64,000 bases of DNA from Perognathus longimembris pacificus (GCF_023159225.1 NC_063163.1:108469885-108533884), one strand, 5' to 3'; counted from the first letter of the stretch, positions 1 through 11,392 are shown. Notes: generated by a model from the letters alone, not told the origin. Made by a program: numbers and translations.

Positions 1-135
1 TAGTGAGATGGTTTCTACTGCAAAGCTACTTAACATACCCATCATCTCACAGTTATCATTTAAATTTTTTTTTGTAGTAAGAACATCTAAACTCTTCTTT
101 CCAGTGAAATTTCCAGTTTACAATACATTTTATTA

Positions 136-348
136 TTAATTAATTAATTTATTTTTTTGGCCAGTCCTGGGGCTTGGACTCAGGGCCTAAGCACTGTCCC
201 TGGCTTCTTTTTTTTTTTGCTCAAGGCTAGCACTCTGCCACTTGAGCCACAGCGCCACTTCTGGCCATTTTCTGTATATGTGGTGCTGGGGAATTGAACC
301 CAGGGCCTCATGAATACGAGGCAGCCACTAGGCCATATCCCCAGCCCC
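136..348 (-). mobile_element. ID-dimer SINE, young copy
   Basis: This is a tRNA-derived dimeric SINE. Read on the minus strand it starts with a gctggggatatggcctagtg-type A-box region, passes a cgattcccc-like B-box region, and continues into a second ID-like unit and an A-rich tail (T-rich on plus). It is flanked by a perfect 17-bp duplication, tacaatacattttatta, at 119-135 and 349-365, so both ends are certain. It sits in an older L1 remnant. Confidence 0.9.
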
Positions 349-365
349 TACAATACATTTTATTA

Positions 366-625
366 AACTGTACTTCTGCTACGCATTATTTTTCTAGATT
401 CATTTATTCTGCATCACTGCAACTTTGCACCTTTGACCTACATATCCCATTACATGTCCTTGTCACCTCCATTCTGTTTTTATGATTTCCACTTTCTCTT
501 CTGTAGACTTCACCTATAAGAGAGAGCATGTGTATCTTTTCCTTTCTGCACCTGGTTTATTTGGTTAAGCATAATATCCTCCAGGTTTATGTTCCTCCAT
601 GTTGTTGTAAATGACAGAATCACTT
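366..625 (-). mobile_element. old L1 3'-region remnant
   Basis: The text around 510-600 (cacctataagagagagcatg, then a 'cctggtttatttggttaagc' stretch) is the reverse complement of the ORF2 C-terminus/3' UTR junction typical of old mammalian L1s. It is diverged and fragmentary, with no coding capacity. The SINE at 136-348 interrupts the same remnant. Confidence 0.6.
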
Positions 626-639
626 TTTAAAAATTATAT

Positions 640-1203
640 TTAACTGAAGTGAGCCAGACCCAAAGAAACATGGACTCTATGGTCTCCCTCATAGGGAATA
701 ATTATCACAGGTTTAGGCTAGTCATAGCAGAGGATCATAAGAGCCTAATAGCTTTGCCTTTATGAATGCATGATTCTAAGTGAAATGAACTCCATGTTAT
801 GGAAACGACTGTTATATCACTGTTATAAGTACTTTTAACATGCCATGTGAAACCATAGCTTCTATTGTTGATGATCCTCTTGTATCTCCTGTGGTTGTAC
901 TCGCATTATCACTATATCTCATCTGAGTACCCTGGATACTGTATTTACTGGTATTAGAACTAGGGAAGTGAAAGGGAATATCAAAATCGTGAGACAAAGG
1001 ATAAAAAGACAAATGACTCCAAAAGCAATACTTGCAAAACCATTTGGTGTAAACCAACTGAACAAGTTATGGGAGGAGAGGGAGAGGGGGAGGGGGAGGG
1101 GGAACGAGGGAAGAGGTAACAAACAGTACAAGAAATGTATTCAAGGCCTAACGTATGAAACTGTAACCTCTCTGTACATCACTTTGACAATAAATAAGAA
1201 AAA
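640..1203 (+). mobile_element. L1 3' end (same lineage as L1-3), 5'-truncated
   Basis: It starts in the last codons of ORF2 (tgaagtgagccagacccaaa) and runs through the 3' UTR to a gacaataaataag polyadenylation region at about 1,190. It contains the purine-rich, G-rich tract of this L1 family at 1,070-1,118. It aligns by eye with the reverse complement of 51,995-52,570 in the long element L1-3. It is 5'-truncated and non-coding. Confidence 0.85.
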
Positions 1204-1205
1204 AG

Positions 1206-1440
1206 TATATTTTTCTTATCTTTAAGTAGTTGTACAAAGTGGTTATCATTCAACAGGTCAGTTTATAAGTATAAGACATCTTGATCGATATCATCCCTCT
1301 CAACATTCTTCCCTATCCCTCCCAACACAACCCTTCCCTTAATTTTTGTAGTTTCATAGGACATGCATTGAACATTATGATTGCATTCTGTCCCCCTTCC
1401 AGAATCTCCTTTTAAAAGGCAGAATTATATTCCATATACA
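1206..1440 (-). repeat. L1-like 3'-end repeat, diverged
   Basis: The stretch from ttatctttaagtagttgtac through ggtcagtttataagta recurs with divergence at about 2,405-2,520 and 9,268-9,500, and in reverse at about 25,070-25,180 and 44,505-44,665. It is therefore an interspersed repeat, most likely the 3' end of an older L1 subfamily; the family is not identified. The next part (1,441-1,867) shows no gene or repeat that I recognise. Confidence 0.5.
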
Positions 1441-1867
1441 CATATATATCTTGAAATGTGTGTATGTATACAATATATACTTTATCTAGTCCTCCATCAA
1501 CAGAGACCAAAACAATTAAGGTTGTTTTTCCTGCCTCTCTGGTGGTGCTCTGAAAGAAGCTCAAAGGGTTTACCTGGAATGTTCCCAGGGCTGAGCTGGC
1601 TTTGAGGGGGTATTGGATGGGAGTAGGAAGATGGGACTTATTGAAAGTATCAAAAGGCAAATAAATTAGCCTGAAATAAGGCATAGCAACGAGGCAAGCA
1701 ATTGATTAACAGTAAAGTTTGGGAGGAAATCCTGGAGAGTGCTTTGGGAAATAAGGACTTTGCAATGCTCTCATGATTCTGGAAGCTAGAAGATCACATG
1801 CAAGCAATGGCTGGGCACTACTCAGGAGAGACCTGAAAAGGTCCTAAGTTTTCACCTTTGCTAACCT

Positions 1868-2060
1868 TCAGTGAACATTATTTATAATGGCCTAAAAGGG
1901 AAGCAATTAAAATGGTCACCAACTGATGAATGGATAAATAAAATGTATATTAATACAAAGGGATATTATTCTTCCACAAAAAGGAATGAAGTACTAATAC
2001 ATGCTTCAACATGGATGGATCCTGAAGACCTTACGCTAAGTGAGAGAAATAGAGCATAGA
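1868..2060 (+). mobile_element. ancient L1 ORF2 C-terminus fragment
   Basis: The plus-strand text (gatgaatggataaataaaat, then rattattcttccacaaaaagg-type sequence, then tacatgcttcaacatggatg) is the well-known C-terminal part of old mammalian L1 ORF2. A short open frame survives but it is only a fragment of the protein. It is highly diverged from L1-1 and L1-3 in this window. Confidence 0.7.
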
Positions 2061-2101
2061 ATGTCACGTCTTGTTTAAATCATTTTATTTTTCTATTATA
2101 A

Positions 2102-2102
<1 letters not shown>

Positions 2103-2166
<64 letters not shown>
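2103..2166 (+). repeat. (GT)n microsatellite
   Basis: An essentially uninterrupted GT dinucleotide run of about 62 bases. It abuts the SINE that follows and is likely polymorphic. Confidence 0.95.
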
Positions 2167-2168
<2 letters not shown>

Positions 2169-2400
2169 TAGAGCTTGAATTCAGGGTCTGGACACTGTCC
2201 CTGAGCTCCTTTGCCTCAAGGTTAACGTTCTACCACTTTGAGCCACAGCTGTACTTCTGGCTTTTTTTTGTGTGTGTGTAGTTTAGTGGAGATAAGAGTC
2301 TTACAGCCTGTCCTGCCTGGCCTGGCTTTGAACTGTGATCCTCAGATATCAGCCTCCTGAGTAGCTAGGATTATATGGGTGAGTCATCAGCAAGCAGCTT
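2167..2400 (-). mobile_element. B1/ID composite SINE
   Basis: On the minus strand this reads as a B1-like left half (ggctcatgcctgtaatcc-type; here diverged as 'gagtagctaggattatat' on plus) followed by the ID-like right half ending at 'agagcttgaattcagg'. It is an older copy with many substitutions. No clean TSD is visible because the (GT)n run borders its 3' side. Confidence 0.75.
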
Positions 2401-2404
2401 CTAT

Positions 2405-2520
2405 TATAATTTCAAAAATTATCTTCAAATAGTTGTACAAAGGAATTTCAATTCAACATGTCAATTTATGAGAACAGAGCATCTTGATATAAAATGTCAC
2501 CTCTTCCATCTCTTTAAATC
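2405..2520 (-). repeat. L1-like 3'-end repeat, diverged
   Basis: Copy of the same unidentified 3'-end repeat seen at 1,206 (atcttcaaatagttgtacaa, then tcaatttatgagaacagagc). Confidence 0.45.
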
Positions 2521-2639
2521 GATTTAGGTGAAATGTCATGAATAGGCACATGGATAAGAGATAGACAGCAGGCTAATTGTTTCTGGGAACTGGAGATAAG
2601 AGGGAACAGGGAGTGATTGTTTATTAAGCAGAAGGGTTC

Positions 2640-2850
2640 TTTTTTTCTCCTTTTAGTAATTATAGATATTGAACTCAGAGCCCTGAATTTGCCAGATAAA
2701 TGCTCTACCACTTGAACCATGGCTTCAGTTCTTTTTGCCTTGTTTGTTAGATAGGGTCTCAAGATTTTGCCTGGGCTGGCCGTGAACTGGCATTCTCCTA
2801 TTTCTATCTCTCTAATAGCTGAGATTATAGGTCTGCATCTCTATCGATAG
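2640..2850 (-). mobile_element. old ID/B1-type SINE
   Basis: A degraded SINE in minus orientation: 'attgaactcagagccctgaa', 'gctctaccacttgaaccatgg', then a 'gctggccgtgaactggcatt' part and an 'atagctgagattataggt' end. It resembles the remnants at 3,825, 22,231 and 62,640 and is older than the ID-dimer copies with TSDs. Confidence 0.6.
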
Positions 2851-3436
2851 GTTTATGGTTTCTTTGCAGGGGGTCATGGAAATCTCTGGAAGTAAATAGG
2901 TGGATTGTTGGCAGCATAGTGAATGTGCTAAAAACCTATGTATGTAAACTTCAAAATGTTAAAAGTGATGAATTTTGTTATGTGAATTTTATTTCAATCA
3001 GAATAAAAATAAGAAAGCAAAAGAGTGCTCTAATAATTTTGATATATCTTTGAGATGATGTCTCCATGGCAATAGTCTCCGTGGCAACAACTCAGAGGAA
3101 CTTTCCCTGGTGTTGCATCATCAAGGTAAGAATCCTCCAGCTTTCTCAGAGAAAAGTGAACTTCTAATTAGTCTCTAAGGATTTGCTCTTGAGTGGCAAG
3201 GAGAGTTGGCCTTGTGGGGTTTCTTGAAGTTTGTCATAATGAATTGTTTTTTTTTTTTCTCTGTAACTTTTGTGCCCTGGGATTCTAAATAGGGATTGGG
3301 ATTTATTAGTGATTCTGAAGCATGTGGCAACATTTGAAGTGGAGAATCTGTAAAAGAAGCATTGTTACTACCTCTGAGCCTTAGTGGAATATGGACCATA
3401 GGGAAAGATAAGCCATCACTACTAAGTCTGTCTAGA
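2851..3436. other. no gene or repeat recognised
   Basis: Mixed-composition sequence without a convincing coding region. Short open frames here have no family signature. Confidence 0.5.
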
Positions 3437-3477
3437 ACATAACATGACACAACATAACATAACATAACACAACATAA
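3437..3477 (+). repeat. (ACATA)n pentamer tract
   Basis: About eight imperfect units of the pentamer acata (acataacatgacacaacata and similar). It is a short microsatellite. Confidence 0.85.
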
Positions 3478-3824
3478 CTGGCCTGTTCATTTATGCATTT
3501 ATGAAGTCGGTCCATAAAATAAATGGACCTTGCTAGGAAGAAGTTAAGCTTCAGCTTTTATGTGATGATCCCATTATTTATACAAGAGGAGAAGTTCCAG
3601 CTTTTAGCTCTAAAAATATATAACCTATGTGCTAACCGAGGTTTGAATTCCTTCAAGAATGAAAATTTTCACTTTAATTAAAAAGTCCGTCCTCAAATAT
3701 TATTAATATAAGTCTAATATTACTTTATAAAATAAAAATAATAAGTGTGGAATGAAAGTGGCCACATACTACTTTTATTGTTGAAAGAGTAAGTTTTTAT
3801 CAGATTGCTTCCTGAGGCTATTAC
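3478..3824. other. AT-rich, nothing recognised
   Basis: AT-rich sequence without a supported gene or a repeat that I can place. Confidence 0.45.
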
Positions 3825-4030
3825 ATAATAAATGGGATTGAACTCAGGGCCTTGTGCTTGCAGGTATTCTATCACTGAAACCATAACTCCAGCTTTCTTG
3901 TTCATTGATTACCGGAAGTAGGGTTTTGCTTCTTTGCCGGAAGTGTCCTGGACTGCAATCATTTTACTTGTGCTTCTTCCTGCATTACTGGGACTAATAG
4001 GTGCATGCCATTATGCCTAACCATTGTGCT
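3825..4030 (-). mobile_element. old ID/B1-type SINE
   Basis: Degraded copy: 'gggattgaactcagggcctt', 'ctgaaaccataactccagct', then a 'tactgggactaataggtgca' end. The order of parts matches the remnant at 2,640. Confidence 0.55.
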
Positions 4031-4398
4031 TCCCTTGAAGCTAGATAGCAGGCACACTCTACTTTGCCAAGCCAATGACTAAAATAAAGGCTGATGGACT
4101 TTAAGCATTTTAAAAATTGTTATTATACAGGTGATGTATAGAAGGGTTACAGTTTCATAAGTCAAGTAAAGAGCACATTTCTTTTTGGACAACGTCATCC
4201 CTTCCCTCCCATCCAAGTTGGATAGTTCATTTTCAATATAGTGTTTAGTGAGTTCCATTGCTGCATTTGTTCACCCTTTGTTCTCCCACAGACCCTTTAT
4301 TCTCCCACAGACAGATAAACAAACAAGACAAAAAGAAAACAAAAACAGCAACAAAGAAATAAATCCTTTTATTTCCATTTCCTGGAGTACATTTTGAT

Positions 4399-4628
4399 TT
4401 TCACCCTTTTTTTTTTTGGCGAGTCCTGAGCCTTAAACTCAGCTTGGACTCAGGGCCTGAGTACTGTCCCTGGTTTCTTTCTTTTTTTTTCTCAAGGCTA
4501 GCACTCTGCCACTGGAGCCACAGCGCCACTTCTGGCTGTTTTCTATATATGTGATGCTGAGGAATCGAACCCAGGGCTTCATGTATATGAGGCAAGCACT
4601 CTTTCCACTAGGCCATGTTCCCAGCCTC
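4399..4628 (-). mobile_element. ID-dimer SINE nested in L1
   Basis: Same dimeric ID SINE as at 136, with a small internal duplication of the 'ttggactcagggcctgag' part near 4,440. The flanking duplication is tggagtacattttgat (4,383-4,398) versus tggactacattttgat (4,629-4,644), 16 bp with one mismatch. Confidence 0.88.
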
Positions 4629-4765
4629 TGGACTACATTTTGATAAATATTATATGATCAGATGCACAGAGGCATTGTGCCTTTGTATATCTCTCCTAAG
4701 TATCCTCCTTTGATTTCATTGTGTGTGAATGTCTAGAGTCCTAACTAATTTATCATGTCTCAATG

Positions 4766-5266
4766 TGTTGGGGATTCAGCTTGGCCTTGAAGGAGGAAGG
4801 GCGATAAGAGCGCTCCCCAGACGCTGCCCTTCCCCCAGCCCTGGGGGCGAGCACATGTTGTCACCATGGCGGCCAGAGACCAGAGGCCCGGTCCTTGGGG
4901 GGCTGTGGTCTCCGCCCTTAGAGGAAGTTCCGTGACATCACCTGATGGACAGTCCATTAGCCAATTGTTAATATCCAGTAGTCCCTCTCCTTCACGTGCC
5001 TCTGGGGGTATAACTGTTAGCCCCTCCCTTGAATAAACCAGAACATCCTTTGAGAGTTCTCCGGGACACCCACGCCCCCGTGTCTTCCTTGGCGGGTATG
5101 GGGGGTCTCGTGACCACGTGCCAACCGAGGCTACCCATGGCCTCCGCTCCCACAGTTAATTCCCTACTGGCCAGGGGGATGTGAGAGAGTGGCAGAGGAC
5201 CACACACGGAAGAGGCAGAGAAGCCCAGGACCCCCACGTGGATGGGAGGTAGAGCAAAGCCCAGCA
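4766..5266 (+). mobile_element. ERV solo LTR, about 501 bp, 6-bp TSD
   Basis: A GC-rich block begins TGTTGGGG and ends CCCAGCA, the TG...CA ends of a retroviral LTR. It carries a polyadenylation signal (ttgaataaaccagaac, near 5,030), which sets the plus orientation. It is bounded by tcaatg (4,760-4,765) and tcagtg (5,267-5,272), a 6-bp duplication with one mismatch; 6 bp suggests a class II (ERVK-like) integrase. No internal gag/pol/env is attached, so it is a recombined solo LTR. An unoccupied version of the site is visible in the related L1 copy near 10,380 (catgtctaagtgtaat). The family is not identified. Confidence 0.75.
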
Positions 5267-5694
5267 TCAGTGTATATTAGATCTAGCTTCTGAATATGAG
5301 AGAAGACACGTGCTATTTGTCTCTCTGAGCATAGTTTCCTTCACTTAACATGATTTGTTCTAGGTTCATCCATTTACCTGCAAGTAACATAATATTTTTT
5401 CTAATGGCTGTGTAAAATTTCACTGTGAATAGGTGTCATATTTTTTGGATCCATCTATTGGAGCATACTGGGCTGTTTTCATAATTTGGCTATTGTGAAT
5501 AGTGCAGCAATGACAATGAATGTGCAAGTGTCTTTATGGTCTTCTGAGTATGTTTCTTCTGAGCAAATGACCAGGAGTGTTATGGATGAATTGTAGGGAA
5601 GAGCTATGTTTAGTTATCCAAGGAGCCTCCAGACAACTGTCCAGAGTGGTTGTACTAGTTTACATTCTTACAAACAGTGGTCTCAGGGACTTTT

Positions 5695-5790
5695 TAAAAT
5701 GCCTTGGCTGGCCTTGAACTGTGATCCCCTGGATCTTATCTTTCCATGTAGCTATGATTGCAAGCTTGAGATATCATGCCCAATTTCAAA
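5695..5790 (-). mobile_element. B1-half SINE fragment
   Basis: The segment 'ttggctggccttgaactgtg' through 'atgtagctatgattgcaagc' is the left (B1-like) half of a composite SINE in minus orientation. It is truncated and diverged. Confidence 0.5.
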
Positions 5791-5799
5791 TATATTAAT

Positions 5800-6190
5800 A
5801 ATAGTTATTAAAGCCCAAATTGCTAATTCTATTTTCTGGGATGTTTCTGTTGAAGTACTTTTTTTTACCTAGCCATATTTTCCTTTTCCTCGCATATCAT
5901 ATCTAGTAATTTTCAGTCATGTTATGTTTTTGTGTGCTTGAGTACTGGATTTTTATTACATTCCTTTAAAGTAGGCACAAGCTTTTTAAAAAGGCTTTTT
6001 AGGATCTGGAGAGACAGTTTTGTCCTTTAGAAGTTTGTTTTAAGCTTTTCTAGAGTGTTTCTAGAATAAGACAGAGAATATATTCCAGTATACAGTGTGA
6101 TTATTCTGGGTTCCTTATATGCCTCAAGTGTTTACTGTAATGTCTTCTCTGTGGCTTGTAGAAATTTTTATTTTCCAGCCATAATTTTAT
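5800..6190. other. no gene or repeat recognised
   Basis: AT-rich sequence with no feature that I can support. Confidence 0.45.
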
Positions 6191-6195
6191 ATGGT

Positions 6196-6300
6196 TTATT
6201 TTTGTTGGTTGTGGGGCTTGAACTCAAGGCCTGGGCACTGTCCTTGAGCTCTTTGCCAAGGCTAGCACTCTATCACTTTAAGGCATGGCTCCACTGGCTT
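6196..6300 (-). mobile_element. ID-like SINE half
   Basis: The text 'gtggggcttgaactcaaggc', 'cactgtccttgagctctttg' and 'gctagcactctatcacttta' is the ID-like right half of a SINE in minus orientation. Only about 100 bp is recognisable. Confidence 0.6.
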
Positions 6301-7598
6301 GTAGGAACTTGAATGATTCCTGACTTGCTTTTGCTTCTAACAAATTGCTCTAGCAATTGATTTTGTAATACATAAATAGTTTCTTCTTTTTTTTTGTATT
6401 GTTTTTGCAAGTAGCAACAAAAAGTGACAAAATTATGTGTCAGTTGTTTTTCCATATTATTTTACTTTCTCAGAGAAATGACTGAATGTTTGTGAAGAAG
6501 TTCTGTTCTATGTGGAGTTCTTTGTGTAACTTCTCCAGTTTTCCTATCCACAAATTCAGGATTTGTTGGTTTTCCTCAACACTAGTCTGTCTTCTCAGGT
6601 CAGTAAGACTCTTTTTGTTTCCCTATTCTTTCATCCCTGTTTTGAAATTGTAACCAGGCAGAAGGTCACCTTTGCTTTTCTACTTCTCCCCTTGTAATTG
6701 CAGTTCTCTGCTGCCTTTTCTCAATGTCTGAAACCATTTTTGCATATAGTCTGTTTGGTTTTCTAGGGACAGAGGATAGAGGAAAAATCTGAGTCCTGTT
6801 ACGACTCCATCATGGCTAAGAGAGAAAATCTCAGTCTCTTTCCCTTTTGAAGTATCTTGCTGTTTTAATGGGCATTTCTTATATCAGGAAGGTTGGGCAT
6901 TCTGCATCTTTCAGAGCCATCAAAATTTGTTTTCTCTGAAATATTAATTTTTTAATCTATCTTTTACTTTGAGTTGTAGGTCTTCTTATTGCAAATTCTG
7001 GAAGGTTAAAAGGTGCTTGCATTGAAGATTTCTGCTATAATTTTTCACCATTTTATTATTTATCTTTTGACTTTTCTAATGATTTTCTTCCAGGCAAAAA
7101 GTGCTTTAAAAAACAGCCACATTTATCAATATTTTATTTATATTCTCTAGGTGTTAAATTACATTCTGCCAAGTAGTCTGTACTTCCAAATTATAAATAA
7201 CTTCACCTGTTTCATGTTTCTCTCCAGAACTTGAATCATTTTAATTCTTGCATTTAGATGCATTTGTAATTGATACTATATATGGTGTGAGAATGGATTT
7301 TAAAAAGTTACCAAAAAAGTTATCCCATATACAATGCTCTCAAAAAATGATGACACTTACCTTCCCTTATTGATTCAAGATGCTACCTGCGACAAATGTT
7401 GACTCAATTTGTTTTTGAGTTGCTATCCAGTTTTATATTCTGTTCCAGTGATTTACCATTCTGTTCATGTGCCAACATCCTCCTTTAATTAGAGAAGCTT
7501 TAGAGCGTCTCCATATCTGTTAGAGTTACCTTGTAAATGTCATATCTTCTTCCTTCTCCCTAGACTTTCCATGGTATTAGTTCTTACTTTCTTTCCTA
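6301..7598. other. long gene-free AT-rich interval
   Basis: There is no supported coding region. T-rich, poorly structured sequence; ancient repeats beyond my recognition are possible. Confidence 0.45.
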
Positions 7599-7599
7599 T

Positions 7600-7985
7600 A
7601 AACATTATTATTATTATTAATTTATTGTAAAGGTGATGCACAGAGGGGTTATAGTTACATAAGTAAGCAAATGAGTACAACTCTTGTCAAACACTGTTAC
7701 CCACTTCCTTGTCTCCCCCCTCTCTTCCCCAATTCCCCTCCCCAACAAGGTGTAAACCTCATTTCCAACATATTGTCATGTGAGTATCATTGTTGCATTG
7801 GTTTGCCCTTTGTTCTTTGTCTCATCATTTTTGTGATTCCTCTTCCCATCGCCAAATCAGATAAACTTATGTATAAGACAAAGGGTACTGGAATAAAACA
7901 AAACAGTGACAACAGAGGATAAGCCAAAGGAAAAAAAATGAAAGAAAAAAGAAACAACTGCAAAAATTAACGCCTATAAACTTTA
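7600..7985 (-). mobile_element. older L1 3' UTR fragment
   Basis: 'ttattgtaaaggtgatgcac', 'agaggggttatagttacata' and the pyrimidine-rich block at 7,700-7,745 (the G-rich tract on the minus strand) are the 3' UTR of the L1 lineage also seen at 9,893 and 40,030. It is 5'-truncated. Confidence 0.75.
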
Positions 7986-9264
7986 AAACCAGTTTGTATC
8001 CCCATATGGAAAAAAGGTTTAATGCTACCTCTATTGAGGTCACGTATAATGTGATTTAGAGAACTTACAGAGAATTGATGTATTTGGGTTTTGAATCATT
8101 ACCATGGGAGAACAGGAAATGACTTCCCATTAATTAGATCTGCTTTTGTGGCCTGTAGGCATTTTTATACTTGGAGTGGTATAGGTTTTGTTTACTTCTT
8201 ATTTAACTTATCTAAGTTAAAAGAAATTTAAAATTTCTATGGTGGCAAGATGTAATGTGACATGTTATACACTTAGTGTAAGGTGTTAGCTTTCTATTAT
8301 TATAACAAAATACCTAAGATAATCAACTTAAAAGTCAGAAGGAATGACTTTGGCTCACCGTTTGGAGGTGTTTAGTTGGCCCTATGGCCTCATTGATTTG
8401 GGCCTGTGAGAAGGCAATGCACCATGATTGAGTGCACAGCAAGGAGAAAGGGATAAAGAAAGAAGGTGATTCTAGGGGCCGAATAGACCCTTCAAGGGCA
8501 TGCCCCTATGATCTCACAGCCTTTCACTAGGCTCTGCCTGGTATAGTTCTACTATTTCCCAACAACATTATAGGCTTGGCACTAAGCCTTCATCATACTC
8601 ATCTTCAGGTAATATTCAATATCAAAATGTAGCAGTATTCTAGCAGGATGTTTTTACATGGAATATATCGATTCCTGACTTTACTCCTACAACTTAACTT
8701 GTTCTTTTTGAGTTTCTCATGAATATATAATAATGTCATCTGCACAATCTTACCTTTTAAGATTTAAATTTTTTCTCAGCTTGCATTTTCTTTTTCCTTT
8801 TCTGTAATCTTCAGTAATAGAAAATGGTAACAGATATCTTGTCGGGTTTGTCTCAATGGGAGTCCATCCAGTGCCTTTACACTAAGAACATCTTCACATT
8901 TATCTGAACAAAATGTCCATTAGTTTCTATTTTCATTAGATATTTAAAAATAATTATTGGGAATTGAATTTGGTCAGATGTAATTTGATGTGAATGTGCA
9001 TTCTAGATCCTAACTCTTCCCAACCCCTTTCATTCCTCCAAAAGTCCATTTTATTTCTTGATCTTGAATCTTCTTTCTTCTACTAACTAATTTCTTTTGG
9101 ACACAAACATAACTATTGCCTTTATTAGCCTAAGAACTTTCCCACTAATTCTCTTCCTTTATTGCAATTTGTACATGTATTTTATATTTGTATTTTACTT
9201 CTACATTTGTATTTTACTTATACATGTATTTTACTTCTTGTTTACATTCAAGGAATGGTGCTCA
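7986..9264. other. gene-free; possible old repeat at 8,282-8,600
   Basis: No coding region is supported. The segment from 'ctattattataacaaaatac' to about 8,600 resembles a widespread medium-reiteration mammalian repeat that I cannot name with confidence. The rest is unplaced. Confidence 0.35.
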
Positions 9265-9500
9265 CTTTTTGTTATCTTTAGGTAGTTATAAAAAGTAGTT
9301 TCCATTCAGCAAGTCAGTTTACGAGTACATTGCATCTTGGTCAGTGTCACCTCTACCATCTCCTGCCCCCCACCATCTTTTCTGGCCACTCTCATCTACT
9401 CAAGTGATGTGGTTCCATTTTCACATGTGTTCATTGAATGTAATGACCTCCCTTCATCTTGATTCCTCTGCCCCTATGTCTTCACTTTTAAGAAAGTTAT
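9265..9500 (-). repeat. L1-like 3'-end repeat, diverged
   Basis: Third minus-strand copy of the 3'-end repeat seen at 1,206 (gttatctttaggtagttata, ttcagcaagtcagtttacga, attgcatcttggtcagtgtc). Confidence 0.5.
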
Positions 9501-9879
9501 ATGATTTCTAGCTTCTTTGTATAGCTAGTGCCACAGCAGAACTCTCCTTCAGTTTTACAAGGAATACCTGTAAAATCTGGCCTTTCGAATATTTTACAAT
9601 GTACTGTTTAATTGTATGGACTTTTCTGGAATATAAGGAGCTGCTGGAGCAAGTTCCTTGGTTCCTGTCCTTTGATTTTAGACATTTGGCCACCAGGTGG
9701 CAGTAGCAGAAGGAATCATCTGATCTGACAGTGAGGATGTTCAAGCCTTTGGTGTTTTCTTCCTCTTCCTCCTCTTTCCTTTTCCCTTCCTCTTCCTTCC
9801 TGCTGCTATTTGAAGGTGGTGGAAATATTTATGAGATGTGACACAGTGGAAAGGTCTAGGTAATGAAGGGCTTGCTCTT

Positions 9880-10495
9880 TTTTTTAAAGTTTTCTTTTTA
9901 ATTAAAATATTGTAAAAGTGATGTGTACAGAGGGGTTGCAGTTACGAAAGTCAGGTAATGAGTATATTTCTTTTTGAACAGTGTCACCTCTTCCCTTGCT
10001 TTCTCTCAGTTTGTTTTTCCTTTACAACCCCACTCCCCTCCCTCACAAGTTGTATAGTTCATTTTCAACAAAGTGTCTAGTGAACATTATTGCTGAATTA
10101 GTTCACCCTTTGCCCCATCATTTATTTCTGTGCTTCTCCTTAACTTGCCCAAATCAGATAATTTACATACAAGACAAAAGGTACAGAAATAAAAAAGTGA
10201 CAAAGTGGGGGGAGGGGAGGAACAGAAAAAAGTCACAAAAAATCCTCATGTCCATTTCTTGGAGTTAATTTCACTAAGCATTATATGATCATATGCACAT
10301 AGCTATTGAGCCCTTGTGATCCTCTCCTAAGAATATTCTCTTTTGGTCTCACTGAATGTTTAGAGACCCATTTAATTTAGCATGTCTAAGTGTAATATTT
10401 TGTCTTTACTCTCCATTGTGTTTACTTGTAGATTTATAGGCACATTCTAATTACTACAAATGAGGGAAACTATGTAACCTATGTTTCTTTAGGTT
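9880..10495 (-). mobile_element. older L1 3' UTR fragment
   Basis: It runs from a T-rich tail ('attgtaaaagtgatgtgtac') through 'agaggggttgcagttacgaa' and the pyrimidine-rich tract at 10,020-10,050 to 'gggaaactatgtaacctatg' near the ORF2 end. It is 5'-truncated and non-coding. Confidence 0.75.
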
Positions 10496-10547
10496 TGCCT
10501 TATTGAAAGGGCTTGCCCTTAAAGAGGGTATTTTCTTCTCTCTCTTT

Positions 10548-10770
10548 TTTTTATTTTTTTTTATTTTTTATTTTTTTGGCCAGTCCTGGGCGTTGGACTC
10601 AGGGCCTAAGCACTGTCCCTGGCTTCTTCCCGCTCAAGGCTAGCACTCTGCCACTTGAGCCACAGCGCCGCTTCTGGCCGTTTTCTGTATATGTGGTACT
10701 GGGGAATCGAACCTAGGGCCTCGGGTATACCGAGGCAGGCACTCTTGCCACTAGGCTATATCCCCAGCCC
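10548..10770 (-). mobile_element. ID-dimer SINE, young copy
   Basis: Full dimeric ID SINE with an A-rich tail. A perfect 15-bp duplication, ttcttctctctcttt, lies at 10,533-10,547 and 10,771-10,785. Confidence 0.92.
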
Positions 10771-11034
10771 TTCTTCTCTCTCTTTGATCAAGAAGTGAAT
10801 GAATTTCCTCTGTCACACTCTCCTACCATGTTTCTACCTGAAAAAACAACTGAACTGTGAGCCAAAAAAAAATTTCTCTTTCTAAAGGTGATTATCTTGT
10901 GTATTAAATACTAACAGAAAGCTGATTAAATCACTCCCCCAGTCATTTGTGTTGTCATTGGTGCTATTTTGCATCACGTGATTTTTGAATGTCTGAAATC
11001 CTGCTATTTCTTGGACTCTTTATTTTATTTTAGT

Positions 11035-11115
11035 TATTTTTGAGATAGGTATCAAACATAGGGCTTTGCATGTGTTAGGCAAATGTTCTACCTCTGAGAT
11101 ACATCTTTGGCCTTT
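11035..11115 (-). mobile_element. old ID-like SINE fragment
   Basis: 'catagggctttgcatgtgtt', 'aggcaaatgttctacctctg' and 'agatacatctttggcc' are a degraded ID unit in minus orientation. Confidence 0.5.
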
Positions 11116-11321
11116 TTCTTGGACCTCTAGGTGAATGTATATAGTCCCTAACCTTCACTTCCAGAGCAAACCTGTTTTGTTGATACTAAGTATTCTGACA
11201 AATATTTCTCATTCATAATTGTTATGTGTAGCTCTTTCTTAAAAGTTTTTACACCTTCAATATTAGCATTTGCTGCCACATTACTGACATTATGAGAATT
11301 ATACCTTTTAAAGCAGTGTGT

Positions 11322-11360
11322 GCATGCGTGCATTTGTGTGTGTGCGTGTGTGTGTGTAGG
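11322..11360 (+). repeat. short GT-rich tract
   Basis: Imperfect tgtg/tgcg run. Confidence 0.75.
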
Positions 11361-11392
11361 ATCATTGGGCCAAGTTTCTTAGAAAGAATTCT

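Larger units (their letters stand above)
4105..5690 (-). mobile_element. older L1 3' portion with two nested insertions
   Basis: The 3' UTR starts near 4,110 (gtgatgtatagaagggttac). The ORF2 C-terminal region is at 5,280-5,690, where 'tttttggatccatctattgg' and 'ggctattgtgaatagtgcag' match the equivalent parts of L1-1. The copy is interrupted by an ID-dimer SINE (4,399-4,628) and by a solo LTR (4,766-5,266). Removing both restores a continuous L1 remnant. It is non-coding. Confidence 0.8.

Noticed and set aside
3437..3477. Regularly spaced short repeats as a possible CRISPR or satellite
   Set aside because: Units are 5 bp and contiguous, without spacers; a simple microsatellite.
4729..4957. 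Open frames in both directions over 4,729-4,957
   Set aside because: They lie inside the GC-rich solo LTR and cross its border; no protein signature.
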